From Stutzerimonas urumqiensis (GTDB lineage Bacteria; Pseudomonadota; Gammaproteobacteria; Pseudomonadales; Pseudomonadaceae), in NCBI RefSeq assembly GCF_003640395.1, contig NZ_RBZQ01000009.1, positions 62,001-126,000 of the forward strand: a stretch of DNA of 64,000 nt. The letters run 5' to 3'. The translations under genes were made by a program, and so were the position numbers. Positions 25,604 to 35,090 of the stretch are shown here, in pieces (the stretch's first letter is position 1; each line of letters starts with the position of its first letter). The notes under the pieces are model-generated. The model was given only the letters and a program-made list of their open reading frames with translations, was not told the DNA's origin and made no database searches.

Positions 25604-27499
25604 TCATTCGGGCGAGCGTGCGAGTCGCGCACGGATGGCGGCCTCGATGCCGGCGGCGTCCAGTCCGCATTCGGCAAGCATTTCGCTGGGCTTGGCGTGC
25701 TCGACGTAGCGATCCGGCAAACCGAGCTGCAAAAGCGGAACCTGCAGGTTCTCGGCGGCCAGGAATTCACCGACCGCACTGCCGGCGCCGCCCATGATGC
25801 TGTTCTCCTCGAGGGTGACGAGCAGGCGGTGGCGCTGCGCCATCTCCCGCACCAGCGCCTCGTCGAGCGGCTTCACGAAGCGCATGTCGACCACCGTCGC
25901 ATCGAGCGTTTCGGCGACTTGCAGCGCCTCCGGCACCTGGACGCCGAACACCAGCAACGCCACGTCCCGGCCGTCGCGGCGGACCAGGCCCTTGCCGATT
26001 TCCAGCGGCTCGAGGCCGGGCTCAAGCGGCGCATTCGGACCGCTGCCGCGCGGATAGCGCACCGCCGCCGGGCCGGGGTAGTGAAAGCCGGTGGTCAGCA
26101 TGCGGCGCAGCTCGTTCTCGTCGCTGGGCGTCATCACCACGACGCCCGGGATGCAGCGCAGGTACGACAGATCGAAGCTGCCGGCATGCGTCGGGCCGTC
26201 TTCGCCGACCAGGCCGGCGCGATCGATGGCGAACAGTACGTCGAGGTTCTGCACCGCCACGTCGTGAATGAGCTGGTCGTAGGCCCGTTGCAGGAAGGTC
26301 GAGTAGATGGCCACCACCGGCTTGGCGCCTTCGCAGGCCATGCCGGCGGCGAGGGTGACGGCGTGCTGCTCGGCGATCGCGACATCGAAATAGCGCTGCG
26401 GGAAGCGCTCGCTGAAGGCCACCAGGTCCGAGCCTTCCTTCATGGCGGGCGTGATGCCCATCAGGCGGGGGTCAGCCTCGGCCATGTCGCACAGCCACTG
26501 GCCGAACACGTTGGAGTACTTCGGCCCGGCCGGCTTCTTGGGCGCCGGCTTGGCGTCCAGCGGCTCGAGCTTGCTGATCGCGTGCCAGGTGATCGGGTCG
26601 ACCTCGGCGGGCGCGAAGCCCTTGCCCTTCTTCGTCACCACATGGAGGAACTGCGGGCCCTCCAGGTCGCGCATGTTGCGCAGCGTGTGGATCAGCGTGG
26701 GCAGGTCGTGGCCGTCGATCGGGCCGATGTAGTTCCAGCCCAGCTCCTCGAACAGGGTGCCCGGCACCAGCATGCCCTTGGCGTATTCCTCGGTGCGACG
26801 GGCGATCTCCCAGGCGCCGGGCAACCGCGAGAGCACCTTCTTGCTGCCTTCGCGGACGCTCGAATAGGTGCGGCTGGACAGCAGCTTGGCAAGGTAATTG
26901 GACAGGCCGCCGACATTGCGCGAGATCGACATGTCGTTGTCATTCAGAACGACGAGCATGTTGGCACCGACATCGGAGGCATGATTAAGCGCCTCGAAGG
27001 CCATGCCCGCGGTCAGCGCGCCGTCGCCGATCACCGCGACCGTCTTGCGATCGATGCCTTGCATGCGCGCGGCGATCGCCATGCCCAGCGCGGCGCTGAT
27101 GCTGGTGCTGGAATGGCCGACGCCAAAGGTGTCGTACTCGCTTTCCGCGCGGCGCGGAAAGGCGGCGAGGCCGTCTTTCTGGCGCAGGCTGGGCATGCGT
27201 GTGCGGCGGCCGGTGAGCATCTTGTGCGGATAGGCCTGATGGCCGACGTCCCACACCAGGCGGTCGGCGGGCGTGTCGAACACGTAATGCAGCGCGATGG
27301 TCAGCTCGATCACGCCGAGGCCGGCGCCGAAGTGGCCGCCCGTCAGCCCGACGTTGTAGAGCAGGTCCTGGCGCAGCTCGTCGGCCAGCGCTTCGAGTTC
27401 CGACTCACCGAGCCGGCGCAGCTGCTCCGGGTCGGCCGCACGGTCTAGAACGGGCGTCGCTGGGCGCGTCCGAGGAATCTCATGGAACGTCTTCGGCAT
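25604..27499 (-). CDS. dxs: 1-deoxy-D-xylulose-5-phosphate synthase
   Basis: A 631-residue thiamine-diphosphate enzyme that condenses pyruvate with glyceraldehyde 3-phosphate, the first step of the MEP isoprenoid pathway. The ThDP motif [14 protein letters not shown] is at about 158-171 followed by [22 protein letters not shown] comes earlier, and the transketolase-type pyrimidine domain starts about residue 320 with [12 protein letters not shown]. The gene lies in the usual xseB-ispA-dxs order. Also supplies the precursor for thiamine and pyridoxal. Confidence 0.97.
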   Translation of the reverse strand: MPKTFHEIPRTRPATPVLDRAADPEQLRRLGESELEALADELRQDLLYNVGLTGGHFGAGLGVIELTIALHYVFDTPADRLVWDVGHQAYPHKMLTGRRTRMPSLRQKDGLAAFPRRAESEYDTFGVGHSSTSISAALGMAIAARMQGIDRKTVAVIGDGALTAGMAFEALNHASDVGANMLVVLNDNDMSISRNVGGLSNYLAKLLSSRTYSSVREGSKKVLSRLPGAWEIARRTEEYAKGMLVPGTLFEELGWNYIGPIDGHDLPTLIHTLRNMRDLEGPQFLHVVTKKGKGFAPAEVDPITWHAISKLEPLDAKPAPKKPAGPKYSNVFGQWLCDMAEADPRLMGITPAMKEGSDLVAFSERFPQRYFDVAIAEQHAVTLAAGMACEGAKPVVAIYSTFLQRAYDQLIHDVAVQNLDVLFAIDRAGLVGEDGPTHAGSFDLSYLRCIPGVVVMTPSDENELRRMLTTGFHYPGPAAVRYPRGSGPNAPLEPGLEPLEIGKGLVRRDGRDVALLVFGVQVPEALQVAETLDATVVDMRFVKPLDEALVREMAQRHRLLVTLEENSIMGGAGSAVGEFLAAENLQVPLLQLGLPDRYVEHAKPSEMLAECGLDAAGIEAAIRARLARSPE

Positions 27500-27678
27500 C
27501 AGGCGATTATCTGTCGGGGAAAAGTGCGGCAGTTTAACTGCAAAGGCGCACTGGATACAGGTTGCGCGGCGGCTGCGGACGCTGGCCGCAGGATGCTGGC
27601 GGGCCGTTGTCGATGCTGGGGAGGGCGCGTCTCGCCATTAACGACCGGCCGGGCGAAGGGCGCCCGGTGGCGTTCGGT

Positions 27679-28566
27679 TCAGTGGCGCCGTTCGACGATG
27701 AAGCGCGCCAGCGCACGCAGCGGCTCGGCCGTCGGGCCGAAGTCGCGCAGCGCCTGGAGGGCGAGATCGCGCAGCTCCAGCGCGTAGGCCTTGGCCTCGT
27801 CCAGGCCGAGCAGGGCGGGGTAAGTGGGCTTGTCGCGAGCGATGTCGGCGCCTTGCGTCTTGCCGAGCGTGGCGGTGTCGCTTTCCACGTCGAGGATGTC
27901 GTCCTGCACCTGGAACGCCAGGCCGATGGCGGCGGCGTACTGCTGCAAGGAGGCCAGCGCCTGGCGATCGGCCTGGCCGCTGGCCAGCGCACCGAGCTGC
28001 ACGCTGGCCTCGATCAGCGCGCCGGTCTTGTGCCGGTGCATGCGCTCGAGGGCCTGCTGATCGAGCTTGTGGCCGACCGAGCCGAGGTCGATCGCCTGGC
28101 CGCCGACCATGCCGACCGGCCCCGCCGCCCGCGCGAGCGTGGCGACCATGCGCAGGCACACGGCCGGGTCGGCGGGATTGCGCCCGGCGTGCGTCAGCGC
28201 CTCGAAGGCGAGCGCCTGCAGCCCATCGCCGGCGAGGATGGCGCAGGCTTCGTCGAAGGCCTTGTGCGTGGTCGGCTGCCCGCGGCGCAGGTCGTCGTCG
28301 TCCATTGCCGGCAGATCGTCGTGCACCAGCGAGTAGGCATGGATCAGCTCCACGGCGCAGGCGGCGCCGTCGGCCTGGTCCCGCTCGCCGGCCAGGGCCT
28401 CGCAGGCAGCGTAGACCAACAGGGGGCGCACCCGCTTGCCGCCGTTCATCACGCTGTAGCGCATCGCCTCCACCAGCCGCGCGAGCGCCGGCTCCGCGGT
28501 CTGCAGCAGCGCGGACAGATGCTGGTCGACGCGTTGCTGGCAGGCTCGCTGGTACGCGTCGATCAT
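27679..28566 (-). CDS. ispA: Farnesyl (geranyl) diphosphate synthase
   Basis: A 295-residue short-chain prenyltransferase that joins IPP with DMAPP and GPP to give farnesyl diphosphate. First aspartate-rich motif [10 protein letters not shown] at about 83-92 with the two-residue insertion characteristic of bacterial FPP synthases; second motif DDILD at about 222-226; GGKRVRPLL at about 42-50 binds IPP. The ATG overlaps the xseB stop (ATGA). It is followed by dxs after 179 bp. Confidence 0.96.
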   Translation of the reverse strand: MIDAYQRACQQRVDQHLSALLQTAEPALARLVEAMRYSVMNGGKRVRPLLVYAACEALAGERDQADGAACAVELIHAYSLVHDDLPAMDDDDLRRGQPTTHKAFDEACAILAGDGLQALAFEALTHAGRNPADPAVCLRMVATLARAAGPVGMVGGQAIDLGSVGHKLDQQALERMHRHKTGALIEASVQLGALASGQADRQALASLQQYAAAIGLAFQVQDDILDVESDTATLGKTQGADIARDKPTYPALLGLDEAKAYALELRDLALQALRDFGPTAEPLRALARFIVERRH

Positions 28567-28802
28567 GCGTCGGTATCCGTCTGGAAGGGGGCGGCTTCGA
28601 GTTCACCGTTGCGCTCGAGCAGAATCTGCACCTTTTGCTCGGCCTGCGACAGCGCGGCCTGGCATTCACGGGTGAGGCGGATGCCCTGCTCGAAGCAGGC
28701 CAGCGAATCTTCCAGCGACAGCTCGCCGCTTTCCAGGCGCTCGACCAGCTGCTGCAGGTCGGCGAGGGATTGTTCGAAATCGACGGCTTTCTTGCGGGCC
28801 AT
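28563..28802 (-). CDS. xseB: Exodeoxyribonuclease VII small subunit
   Basis: A 79-residue helical protein with the XseB signature [34 protein letters not shown] pattern (abbreviated motif: [16 protein letters not shown], about 13-28). Several copies bind one XseA subunit to form exonuclease VII, a single-strand DNA exonuclease; xseA is not in the window. It heads the xseB-ispA-dxs unit and overlaps ispA by four bases. Confidence 0.95.
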   Translation of the reverse strand: MARKKAVDFEQSLADLQQLVERLESGELSLEDSLACFEQGIRLTRECQAALSQAEQKVQILLERNGELEAAPFQTDTDA

Positions 28803-28877
28803 GAAGGGACCTGTCTGGCGGGTTCTGGAACGGGGGCGACATTAGCAAAGTGCGGTTGCCCCAGCCAGCGCGGAGGC

Positions 28878-29648
28878 TTACCAGGCGCCGTAGGTGTCGC
28901 CGAAGTAGTAGACCGTCATGGCCGTCCCGACCAGGATGACGAAGGCCCGCAGCCAGGCGGCCGGCAGTTTCTGGCTCAGCGCGCCACCCACGTAGCCGCC
29001 GACTGTCGCGCCGACCAGCAGGATCGCCAGCTCGACCAGGCTGACCCGGCCGGCGAACAGGAAGGTCACCGTGGCGATGCTGTAGATGACGGCGGAGATC
29101 AGATTCTTCAGCGCGTTGGCGCGGGCATAGGCGTGCCCTTCGATGGAAAACGCCGCCAGTTGCAGGATGCCCATGCCCGCGCCGAAATACCCGCCATAGA
29201 TCGAAACCAGCCCGTGGGCGACCAGTGACAGCGGCGAGTGCGGCGGGACCAGCGCCTCCTGGCGCCGCGCCGCGAGCCACCGGCTCAGCCACGGGCTGGC
29301 GGCGAACAGCGCGGTGGCCAGCAGCAGCAGCCAGGGAATCAGCAGGCTGAACACGTCGTCACCGCCGGCGAGCAGCAGCAGGCCGCCGAGCAGTCCGCCG
29401 GCCAGCCCGGCCAGCAACAGCGGAATCAGGTAGCGGCCGAGTGGACGCAGCGTCGAGCGCGCGGCCCAGGCACCGGCCAGGCTCGCCGGCCACAGTGCAA
29501 CGGCGTTGGTCGCGTTGGCGGTCACGGGCGGCAGGCCGGTCGCCAGCAGGGCGGGAAAGGAGAAAAAGGTGCCACCGCCGGCCAGGGCATTCATGCCGCC
29601 AGCGGCAAAGCCGGCGGCAACCAGCAGAAGCATATCGGTGAGGGGCAT
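28878..29648 (-). CDS. TSUP-family (TauE/SafE) membrane permease
   Basis: A 256-residue inner-membrane protein with about eight hydrophobic segments. The N-terminal GFAAGGMNALAGGGTFFSFPAL and a second, related half beginning SIYGGYFGAGMGILQLA are the paired signature of the sulfite exporter TauE/SafE (TSUP) family. Members move sulfite, sulfoacetate or other organosulfur anions. No sulfur metabolism gene is next to it, so the substrate is unknown. The ATG at 29648 was chosen over an extension five residues longer; either is possible. Confidence 0.9.
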   Translation of the reverse strand: MPLTDMLLLVAAGFAAGGMNALAGGGTFFSFPALLATGLPPVTANATNAVALWPASLAGAWAARSTLRPLGRYLIPLLLAGLAGGLLGGLLLLAGGDDVFSLLIPWLLLLATALFAASPWLSRWLAARRQEALVPPHSPLSLVAHGLVSIYGGYFGAGMGILQLAAFSIEGHAYARANALKNLISAVIYSIATVTFLFAGRVSLVELAILLVGATVGGYVGGALSQKLPAAWLRAFVILVGTAMTVYYFGDTYGAW

Positions 29649-29806
29649 ACCCGGCGCTCGCACAAAAAGAGGGCACTGTATAGCCGGCCGTCGGGCGGGC
29701 CAAGCCTGCGCGCGCTGCGAGGCAGATCACCAGCGGCGAGAACTCCCGCACAATGGCGCGGCCTATAGCAAGCCGGCGATGGCGCCGGGACCATCAAGGA
29801 GTGTGC

Positions 29807-30418
29807 ATGTTTGATTCGATAGTCGGGATGATCGAGCAGAGCGGATACCTCGGCATCCTGTTCCTCATGCTGCTGGAAAACATTTTTCCGCCGATTCCGT
29901 CCGAGGTGATCATGCCGCTGGCGGGCTTCACCGCCGCGCGTGGCGACCTGAACATTTACCTGGTGGTTGTCAGCGGCACCCTGGGCTCGGTGCTGGGCGC
30001 GCTGCCCTGGTACTACGCGGGCGCCAAGCTCGGTGAGGCGCGTCTGCGCAGGCTCGCCGAACGTCACGGGCGCTGGCTGACGCTGTCGTCTGACGACGTG
30101 ACGGAAGCCTCGCACTGGTTCCGTTCGCACGGCGCCAAGGCGGTGTTCTTCGGACGGCTGGTGCCGGCGATCCGTACGCTGATCTCGGTGCCGGCCGGCA
30201 TCGCGCGCATGCCGTTCTGGGCCTTCCTGGCCTACACGGTGGTGGGGTCGCTGATCTGGACGAGCATCCTCGCGCTGGCCGGCTACCTCCTGCACGCCGA
30301 ATACAAGCGTGTGGCCGAGTACGTCGACCCCGTATCCACCGCCGTGGTGGTCGGCGTGGTGCTTATCTATCTGTACCGGCTGCTGACCTGGGATCGGCGC
30401 AAGGGCAGCGATCGCTGA
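29807..30418 (+). CDS. DedA family inner-membrane protein
   Basis: A 203-residue protein of the DedA/VTT (SNARE-associated) family. ENIFPPIPSEVIMPLAG (about 24-40) is the N-terminal re-entrant motif with conserved acidic and proline residues, and FFGRLVPAIRTLISVPAGIARM (abbreviated: GRLVPAIRTLISVPAG, about 119-134) is the arginine-containing signature. DedA proteins are implicated in lipid-carrier recycling and membrane potential homeostasis. AAGGAG lies upstream of the ATG at 29807. It is divergent from the TSUP gene. Confidence 0.93.
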   Translation: MFDSIVGMIEQSGYLGILFLMLLENIFPPIPSEVIMPLAGFTAARGDLNIYLVVVSGTLGSVLGALPWYYAGAKLGEARLRRLAERHGRWLTLSSDDVTEASHWFRSHGAKAVFFGRLVPAIRTLISVPAGIARMPFWAFLAYTVVGSLIWTSILALAGYLLHAEYKRVAEYVDPVSTAVVVGVVLIYLYRLLTWDRRKGSDR

Positions 30419-30425
30419 TACGCGA

Positions 30426-30473
30426 CGCCTGGCGATGCCGCGCGCACAACAAGGGCGCGGCGGTCGCCAGGCG
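30426..30473. terminator. Long inverted repeat between convergent genes
   Basis: CGCCTGGCGA at 30426-30435 is complementary to TCGCCAGGCG at 30464-30473, with a further CCGCGC/GCGCGG pairing inside. It sits immediately after the DedA stop and before the end of the convergent small gene. It lacks a T-tract; a role as a bidirectional terminator or mRNA 3'-end stabiliser is inferred. Confidence 0.5.
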
Positions 30474-30479
30474 GGCGGC

Positions 30480-30659
30480 TTATCGGCCGCTACCTTCCTG
30501 ATTCAGCGCGCCCGGCGCATCGGGCAGCACGAGACGGGCGAGCATGTCCTCGTCGCCGACCGTCTCGGTCTCGGCCAACCGTTCGCCGACATACTCGACC
30601 TCGCGGAACGAATAGCCGTCGGCCCACACACCAATCACCCGCTCTCTGATATCGCTCAT
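30480..30659 (-). CDS. Small 59-residue acidic protein of unknown function
   Basis: A 59-residue acidic protein (many Glu/Asp) starting MSDIRERVIGVWADG. The ATG at 30659 has AGGAGCG about 8 nt upstream, and the gene begins 11 nt after the stop of the glycosyltransferase, suggesting an operon. The same frame runs on upstream inside the glycosyltransferase but there it is only a shadow. No domain recognised. Confidence 0.55.
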   Translation of the reverse strand: MSDIRERVIGVWADGYSFREVEYVGERLAETETVGDEDMLARLVLPDAPGALNQEGSGR

Positions 30660-30670
30660 GCCGCACGCTC

Positions 30671-31702
30671 CTAGGGAACGCCAGCCAGGTGCTGGGTCGG
30701 GGTTGGCAGCGCAATTTCGACCGGCGCCACGGGCGGCACCGTTTCGATTTGCCGCTCGCCCAATAGCCGGGCCGTGACGCCGAGGGTTTCCAGCGGCGCG
30801 TCGGCCGATTCGGGGCTGGGGGTGAAGCGAAGGCTTTCCAGCAGGCCGATCAGCACGATCTTCGCCTTGTTGAATTCGCGGTCGCGCAGCAGCCGTGTCA
30901 GCAGAATCATGCGCGAAAACATCAGACCCAGCAGGCGACGTTTCTTGTAGAAGCGCCGGAAGACGTACACCTCGTTGCGCACGAAGTGCCGGTGCAGCGG
31001 CACGCGCGCCGGGTTGGTCTCGCGCCGGATGTTGATCGTCCCGCTGATGCGGCGCAGGTGCAGCACCTTGCTCGCGGCCACCAGGTAGCCGGGTTCGCGC
31101 TCGGTGATGCGCAGCGTGAACTCGGTGTCGTCCCCCCACATGAACATCGGCGCGATCGGCAGCCCGTAGCGTTGCAGGGTGGCGCGCGGCACCAGGATGG
31201 AGACGAAGGTGGCGCGCCGGACCGGCACCAGCCCGAACTCCACCAGGCGCGGCCAGTATTCGTAGTCGATGCCGTTGGTGCGGTCGTCCACGCTGGGCAC
31301 GTTCGTCAGGGTGCCGGCCTCGGTGTAGGCGTTGGAGACGAGGAACGAGCGGGGCTCGCCCAGCTCGGCCAGTTTGTCGTCGGCCTGGAGCAGCTTTTCC
31401 AGCGCATCGGGTTGAGGAATGACGTCGTCGTCCATCATCCAGACGAAGTCGGCACCGCTCTGGTACGCAATGCGGAAGCCCGCATTGAAGCCACCCGAGG
31501 CACCGGTGTTCTCGGAAAGCACATAGACCTTCAGCTTGGGCAGACCCAGTTCGAGGAGCATCTCCTCGGTGCCGTCGTTGCTGGCGTTGTCGACGACGAT
31601 GACCGCGTCGCAGGGGCGTGTTTGGGCGGCAATGGCTTCAAGGCATTGCTTGAGGAGTTCCTTACGCTTGTAAGAAAGCACCACGGCAAAAATCTGGTTC
31701 AT
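30671..31702 (-). CDS. Family 2 glycosyltransferase
   Basis: A 343-residue GT-A fold glycosyltransferase. FAVVLSYKRKELLKQCLEAI and VIVVDNASNDGTEEML form the nucleotide-sugar-binding N-terminus; the metal-binding DxD is in VWMMDDDVIPQ (about 90-100); WGDDTEFTLRI supplies the likely acceptor/catalytic acids. It resembles rhamnosyl- or galactofuranosyl-transferase-like GT2 enzymes that build surface polysaccharide, but donor and acceptor are unknown. An in-frame GTG nine bases earlier is an alternative start. It is followed by a small unknown gene, and the next gene upstream is an acyltransferase, so both may decorate the same surface glycan (inference). Confidence 0.87.
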   Translation of the reverse strand: MNQIFAVVLSYKRKELLKQCLEAIAAQTRPCDAVIVVDNASNDGTEEMLLELGLPKLKVYVLSENTGASGGFNAGFRIAYQSGADFVWMMDDDVIPQPDALEKLLQADDKLAELGEPRSFLVSNAYTEAGTLTNVPSVDDRTNGIDYEYWPRLVEFGLVPVRRATFVSILVPRATLQRYGLPIAPMFMWGDDTEFTLRITEREPGYLVAASKVLHLRRISGTINIRRETNPARVPLHRHFVRNEVYVFRRFYKKRRLLGLMFSRMILLTRLLRDREFNKAKIVLIGLLESLRFTPSPESADAPLETLGVTARLLGERQIETVPPVAPVEIALPTPTQHLAGVP

Positions 31703-32109
31703 GGCGAGCACGCTCGGTAATTCAGGCGGAAAGGTGACGTTCCCTTGTCACGAACCGAACGGCTGGTCGAACCGCCCAAAAGGGCGCGTAGCTCAGTCTG
31801 GCCAACGGTCGTCACTCGCGGCGTACGACGCGGGCGATCGGGGTTGGTTCCGGGTTCCGAGAAGAATATTTCAAAAGTTTTCGCGGCCCCCGATCCGGCG
31901 CGGCTTCTAGCGGCTCGGATGCTCTGGAATGGGCGTTTCAGGCCGATACGGATTAATCCTTCAAACAGCGTGAAGGCGACGATCGGTTCGCCCGGTTCTT
32001 TCAGGAAGCGAAGGTGCAGTCACAGGCGGCGGGCCGGGCGAAGCGACTGATGGCTACGCTTGCGCCCGGTGTAACAGTGACCTGCTGGAGGGCATCGTCC
32101 GGTGCGGTT
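31703..32109. other. Gene-free spacer (407 bp) with a tRNA-like fragment
   Basis: No convincing coding sequence is seen. At about 31782-31799 GGGCGCGTAGCTCAGTCTGG-like sequence matches the 5' half (acceptor strand plus D-arm) of a bacterial tRNA, but no matching anticodon arm, T-arm or acceptor strand follows. The remainder is mixed composition, slightly lower in GC than neighbouring genes, and lies between two genes transcribed leftwards. Confidence 0.5.
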
Positions 32110-34095
32110 TCAGCCCTCGCTCGGTCGGGCGACCGAGCGATCGCCTTCCTCGAGGGCGACAGCGCGCGGCTGCCTGGACAGGTCCGTGATCCTGTCTTGG
32201 AAGCGTCGATACGCCCTTGAGGCGAAGAAGGCTTCGGCTGCCATCTTCGAGCCGTAGATGCTCAGGTGCCCGGAGGTGTCCAGGCCGAAGGGAATGTTCT
32301 CTTCGGTCACGTCCGAGGGGGTGCCATTGATGTGGAACAGCGCGCCGCGGTCGAGGAAGGTCACGTTGTCCCAGGCGCTGGCGAATGTTTTGAGCTTCTC
32401 GTTGGCCTCCCGGCTGGGAACATCGCGCTGCTTGCTGTAGCGGGCGATATCGAATGGCAGGTCGAAGCGAAGGCTGCGTGCGTAATGGTCGCCGACATTC
32501 ACGTCGAAGTTGGTCGGTGTCGGCATGATCACCAGCAGCGGCGTGGCCTCGGCGGTTTCTTCGATGGCGGCATAGACGCCGTCGAGCTTGTTCTGTTGAT
32601 CGATCACGCCCCAGGAGCCGGCGAAGATGACCAGGTCATAGCTGCCCACATGCTTCTCCAGGTAGTCCCGGTTGACCATGCACTGGCGAAACCCGCGGCT
32701 GGTGGTCGGGCCGGTGTAATCGTCGTCGGCGGACGGAAAGCACCAGTTGGTGGAGATGGTGTGGATCTGCATGGCGTGGCGCTTGCCGACCGCATCCCAG
32801 AAGGGCCCGTAGTGGCCGGCGAACGAGTCGCCGATCAACAGGGCGTCGAGCGTCCCGTTCCGATCGCCGACCTGGCAGGTATGGCCGCGCGAGCCGATGG
32901 GTAGCGTCTCGATGCTCTCCACGCTGTAGAAGCACCAGCCGTTGGTCACGATCGGCAGGGCGATCTCCGCGATGGCGGCGCGGTAATCCCGAGGCAGGCG
33001 TTCCGGTAGGCCCTCGGTCACCACGGCCACCATGCCAACGCCGGCAATGCCGAACACGGCGCTGTATTTCGTCAAGGGGCTGCTGCGATGGATCCGTCCC
33101 TCCCGGCGAGAGGCCGACAGCTCGACGAAGCGGTAAGACAGGTGCCCCACCAGGATCGACGCGAGCATGCCGAGGCCGACCCAGAGCGGTTGCTTGTCCA
33201 GGCCGAAGTAGTACAGCCAGACGGCGAATGGCCAGTGCCACAGGTAGATCGAATACGAGGTGGTGCCGAGGTACTGAGCGACCGGATTGTTAAGCAGCCA
33301 GCACCCCTGATGCGCCGCCGCGATGATCAGCGCCGCACCGCCCACGGGTAGCAGTGCGAAGTAGCCCGGCCAGAGCATCCCGGGCGTCGCGAAGGCCGCC
33401 GACGCCGCGATCATCGCGCAACCTGTCCAGGTGGCGACCTGACGCCCCAGTGGGCTGAACCTCAGCGGGAACAGGAAGACCAGCGCGCCGGCGAGCATTT
33501 CCCATGCACGGGCGGGCAGGAGGAAGAAGGCCCCGGTCGGCCAATGCACCGAGGCGACCAGCGAGATCGCGAAAGACGCGATCGCGGCAGCGAGAAGCAC
33601 CCACCGTCCGCGGCTGATGGGCATGAACCGGCACAGGGCGATGATCAGCAGCGGATAGAGCAGGTAGAACTGCCACTCGACCGATAGCGACCAGGTGTGA
33701 AGCAGCCAGAGGTCGTGCGCGCTTGGCTGGAAGTAACCGGTGTCGAGCCAGAAGAACAGGTTCGAGACGAAGGCCAGGCTGGTCATGACCTGCGTGCCAA
33801 GCGACACGTAGTCCTTGGGCAAGGTCAGGATCAGCCCGACCACCAGCAGGACGGCACACAGCACGACGAGCGCCGGGAGGATCCGGCGGCAACGGGCCTG
33901 GTAGAACTCCATCAGCCGGAAGCGCCCCTCCTGATGCCTGGACACGATGATCTGCGTCATCAGGTAGCCGGAGATCACGAAGAAGACGTCCACGCCGACG
34001 AAGCCGCCACTCACCCCAGGTATCGCGAAGTGGAACAGCACCACCAACAACACGGCGATGGCGCGCAGGCCGTTGATATCGTTCCGGAAGGTCAT
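32110..34095 (-). CDS. OafA/YrhL-type O-acyltransferase with C-terminal SGNH domain
   Basis: A 661-residue protein. Residues 1-350 are an acyltransferase-3 domain with about ten membrane helices: FRNDINGLRAIAVLLVVLFH carries the conserved Arg/His, and GGFVGVDVFFVISGYLM the second motif. Residues 400-650 form a periplasmic SGNH hydrolase-like domain with the serine in LLIGDSFAGHYG and a Asp/His pair in DTSGHLSIYG. Such proteins O-acetylate lipopolysaccharide, exopolysaccharide or peptidoglycan. The ATG at 34095 follows GGAGG. Substrate unknown; the nearby glycosyltransferase suggests a surface polysaccharide. Confidence 0.92.
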   Translation of the reverse strand: MTFRNDINGLRAIAVLLVVLFHFAIPGVSGGFVGVDVFFVISGYLMTQIIVSRHQEGRFRLMEFYQARCRRILPALVVLCAVLLVVGLILTLPKDYVSLGTQVMTSLAFVSNLFFWLDTGYFQPSAHDLWLLHTWSLSVEWQFYLLYPLLIIALCRFMPISRGRWVLLAAAIASFAISLVASVHWPTGAFFLLPARAWEMLAGALVFLFPLRFSPLGRQVATWTGCAMIAASAAFATPGMLWPGYFALLPVGGAALIIAAAHQGCWLLNNPVAQYLGTTSYSIYLWHWPFAVWLYYFGLDKQPLWVGLGMLASILVGHLSYRFVELSASRREGRIHRSSPLTKYSAVFGIAGVGMVAVVTEGLPERLPRDYRAAIAEIALPIVTNGWCFYSVESIETLPIGSRGHTCQVGDRNGTLDALLIGDSFAGHYGPFWDAVGKRHAMQIHTISTNWCFPSADDDYTGPTTSRGFRQCMVNRDYLEKHVGSYDLVIFAGSWGVIDQQNKLDGVYAAIEETAEATPLLVIMPTPTNFDVNVGDHYARSLRFDLPFDIARYSKQRDVPSREANEKLKTFASAWDNVTFLDRGALFHINGTPSDVTEENIPFGLDTSGHLSIYGSKMAAEAFFASRAYRRFQDRITDLSRQPRAVALEEGDRSVARPSEG

Positions 34096-35090
34096 GGCCG
34101 GCCCTCCGTCGCCAGGCGGCATTGGCGCGTCCGCATGGCGAGACGTGCGCCAGGCGGTGGCGACAAGGGTGTGCGAGAGGGCGCGACGGGGCATCCGGTT
34201 GTGTAGAACATGGCATCCGACCTTTAAAGCGACCTTGGCCTTTCCGGCCTTGGTAAAAACGGAGCGCGCACGATGAAAGCCGCGTGGGGCCTAGGTGAAG
34301 CTATCGATGTGAAGGGTGCGCGATCGAGCGATCGCCGCGAAACGTCAGCGCGGCGACATGAAGGCAGCAAGGGGCACACGCAGGCGCGCCAGACTTGCTG
34401 GACGGGGGGAGCGGTCAACTATGGCGGAGTGACAGCCATGGGGAAGTACCTGGTCGGTTCGGAGGCGGTGCAAAAAATGCACTGCACCTACAGAGTGGAC
34501 GATGGCTTGTAAGTTCCGCTCCGGGCAGTCGGCGTTCCATGCGGCCTCTCGCGAGCCGTACGGGTTGTCGGTCGGCATCGTTCGTATCGGAGCCAGCTGC
34601 ATCTGGCGGTCGATGTGAGGGCGCGCTGGGTCAGTTCGTCGATGACGCCGACATCGAGCTTCACATTTACCGATGACTTTCCTAGACTCCCGGCTCCACG
34701 ACGAAGCCAAGTATTCACTGCCCATGCGTGCGTTCCCTCTCTCCTCGGCTGTCACGCCGCCATAGCCCCAGGCTCACTCGACTAGCGACTCGATGTTCGA
34801 GGCCCGGCTAGTCACGCTGTCTCCGCGACAGGAGACCTTCGCTGAGTTCTCGGCTCGGCTATTTGCCGCCGCGCCTAAAACCGGAACTCGTCACCAGTCT
34901 GTTCACTTGATGCTCACGCGGGCATGGCTGACCGAGCCATGCCGTGGAATGGCTTTCTGGATCGGTGCACGCTTCGCCGCTGTCGTACTTCACGTGCCTT
35001 GGCTTGGCACGCAAGGCTCGCGGCGTCGCCTGTGGTTGATGGGCTGTTACCGCTCGCATGGGCATCGGGTCTGCTTGTTGCGGAACACCG
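34096..35090. other. Gene-free region of about 1 kb upstream of sulP
   Basis: Only short, Arg/Ser/Thr-rich open frames on both strands occur, with no domain or coherent start signals. A perfect palindrome GTGCA-AAAAA-TGCAC lies at 34468-34482 with TGCACC repeated just after. One tiny frame of 24 codons (34439-34513) has GGAG upstream but no other support. The region may hold a long 5' leader or regulatory site for sulP, or be decayed DNA; I cannot decide. Confidence 0.5.
34468..34482. repeat. Short perfect palindrome with A5 centre
   Basis: GTGCA, five A, TGCAC. Perfect 5-bp arms; an additional TGCACC follows six bases on. It is a possible operator for a dimeric regulator in the gene-free region before sulP; no partner regulator is encoded nearby. 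Confidence 0.35.

Noticed and set aside
25535-27448. About 640-codon plus-strand open frame antisense to dxs
   Set aside because: dxs on the minus strand is complete with ThDP motifs.
31780-31850. Functional tRNA gene
   Set aside because: Only an acceptor/D-arm-like stretch is present; no anticodon stem, T-arm or matching 3' acceptor strand.
34200-35090. Remnant of a transposase or toxin-antitoxin gene in the gene-free region
   Set aside because: No frame shows recognisable motifs, and no terminal inverted repeats or target duplications were seen.
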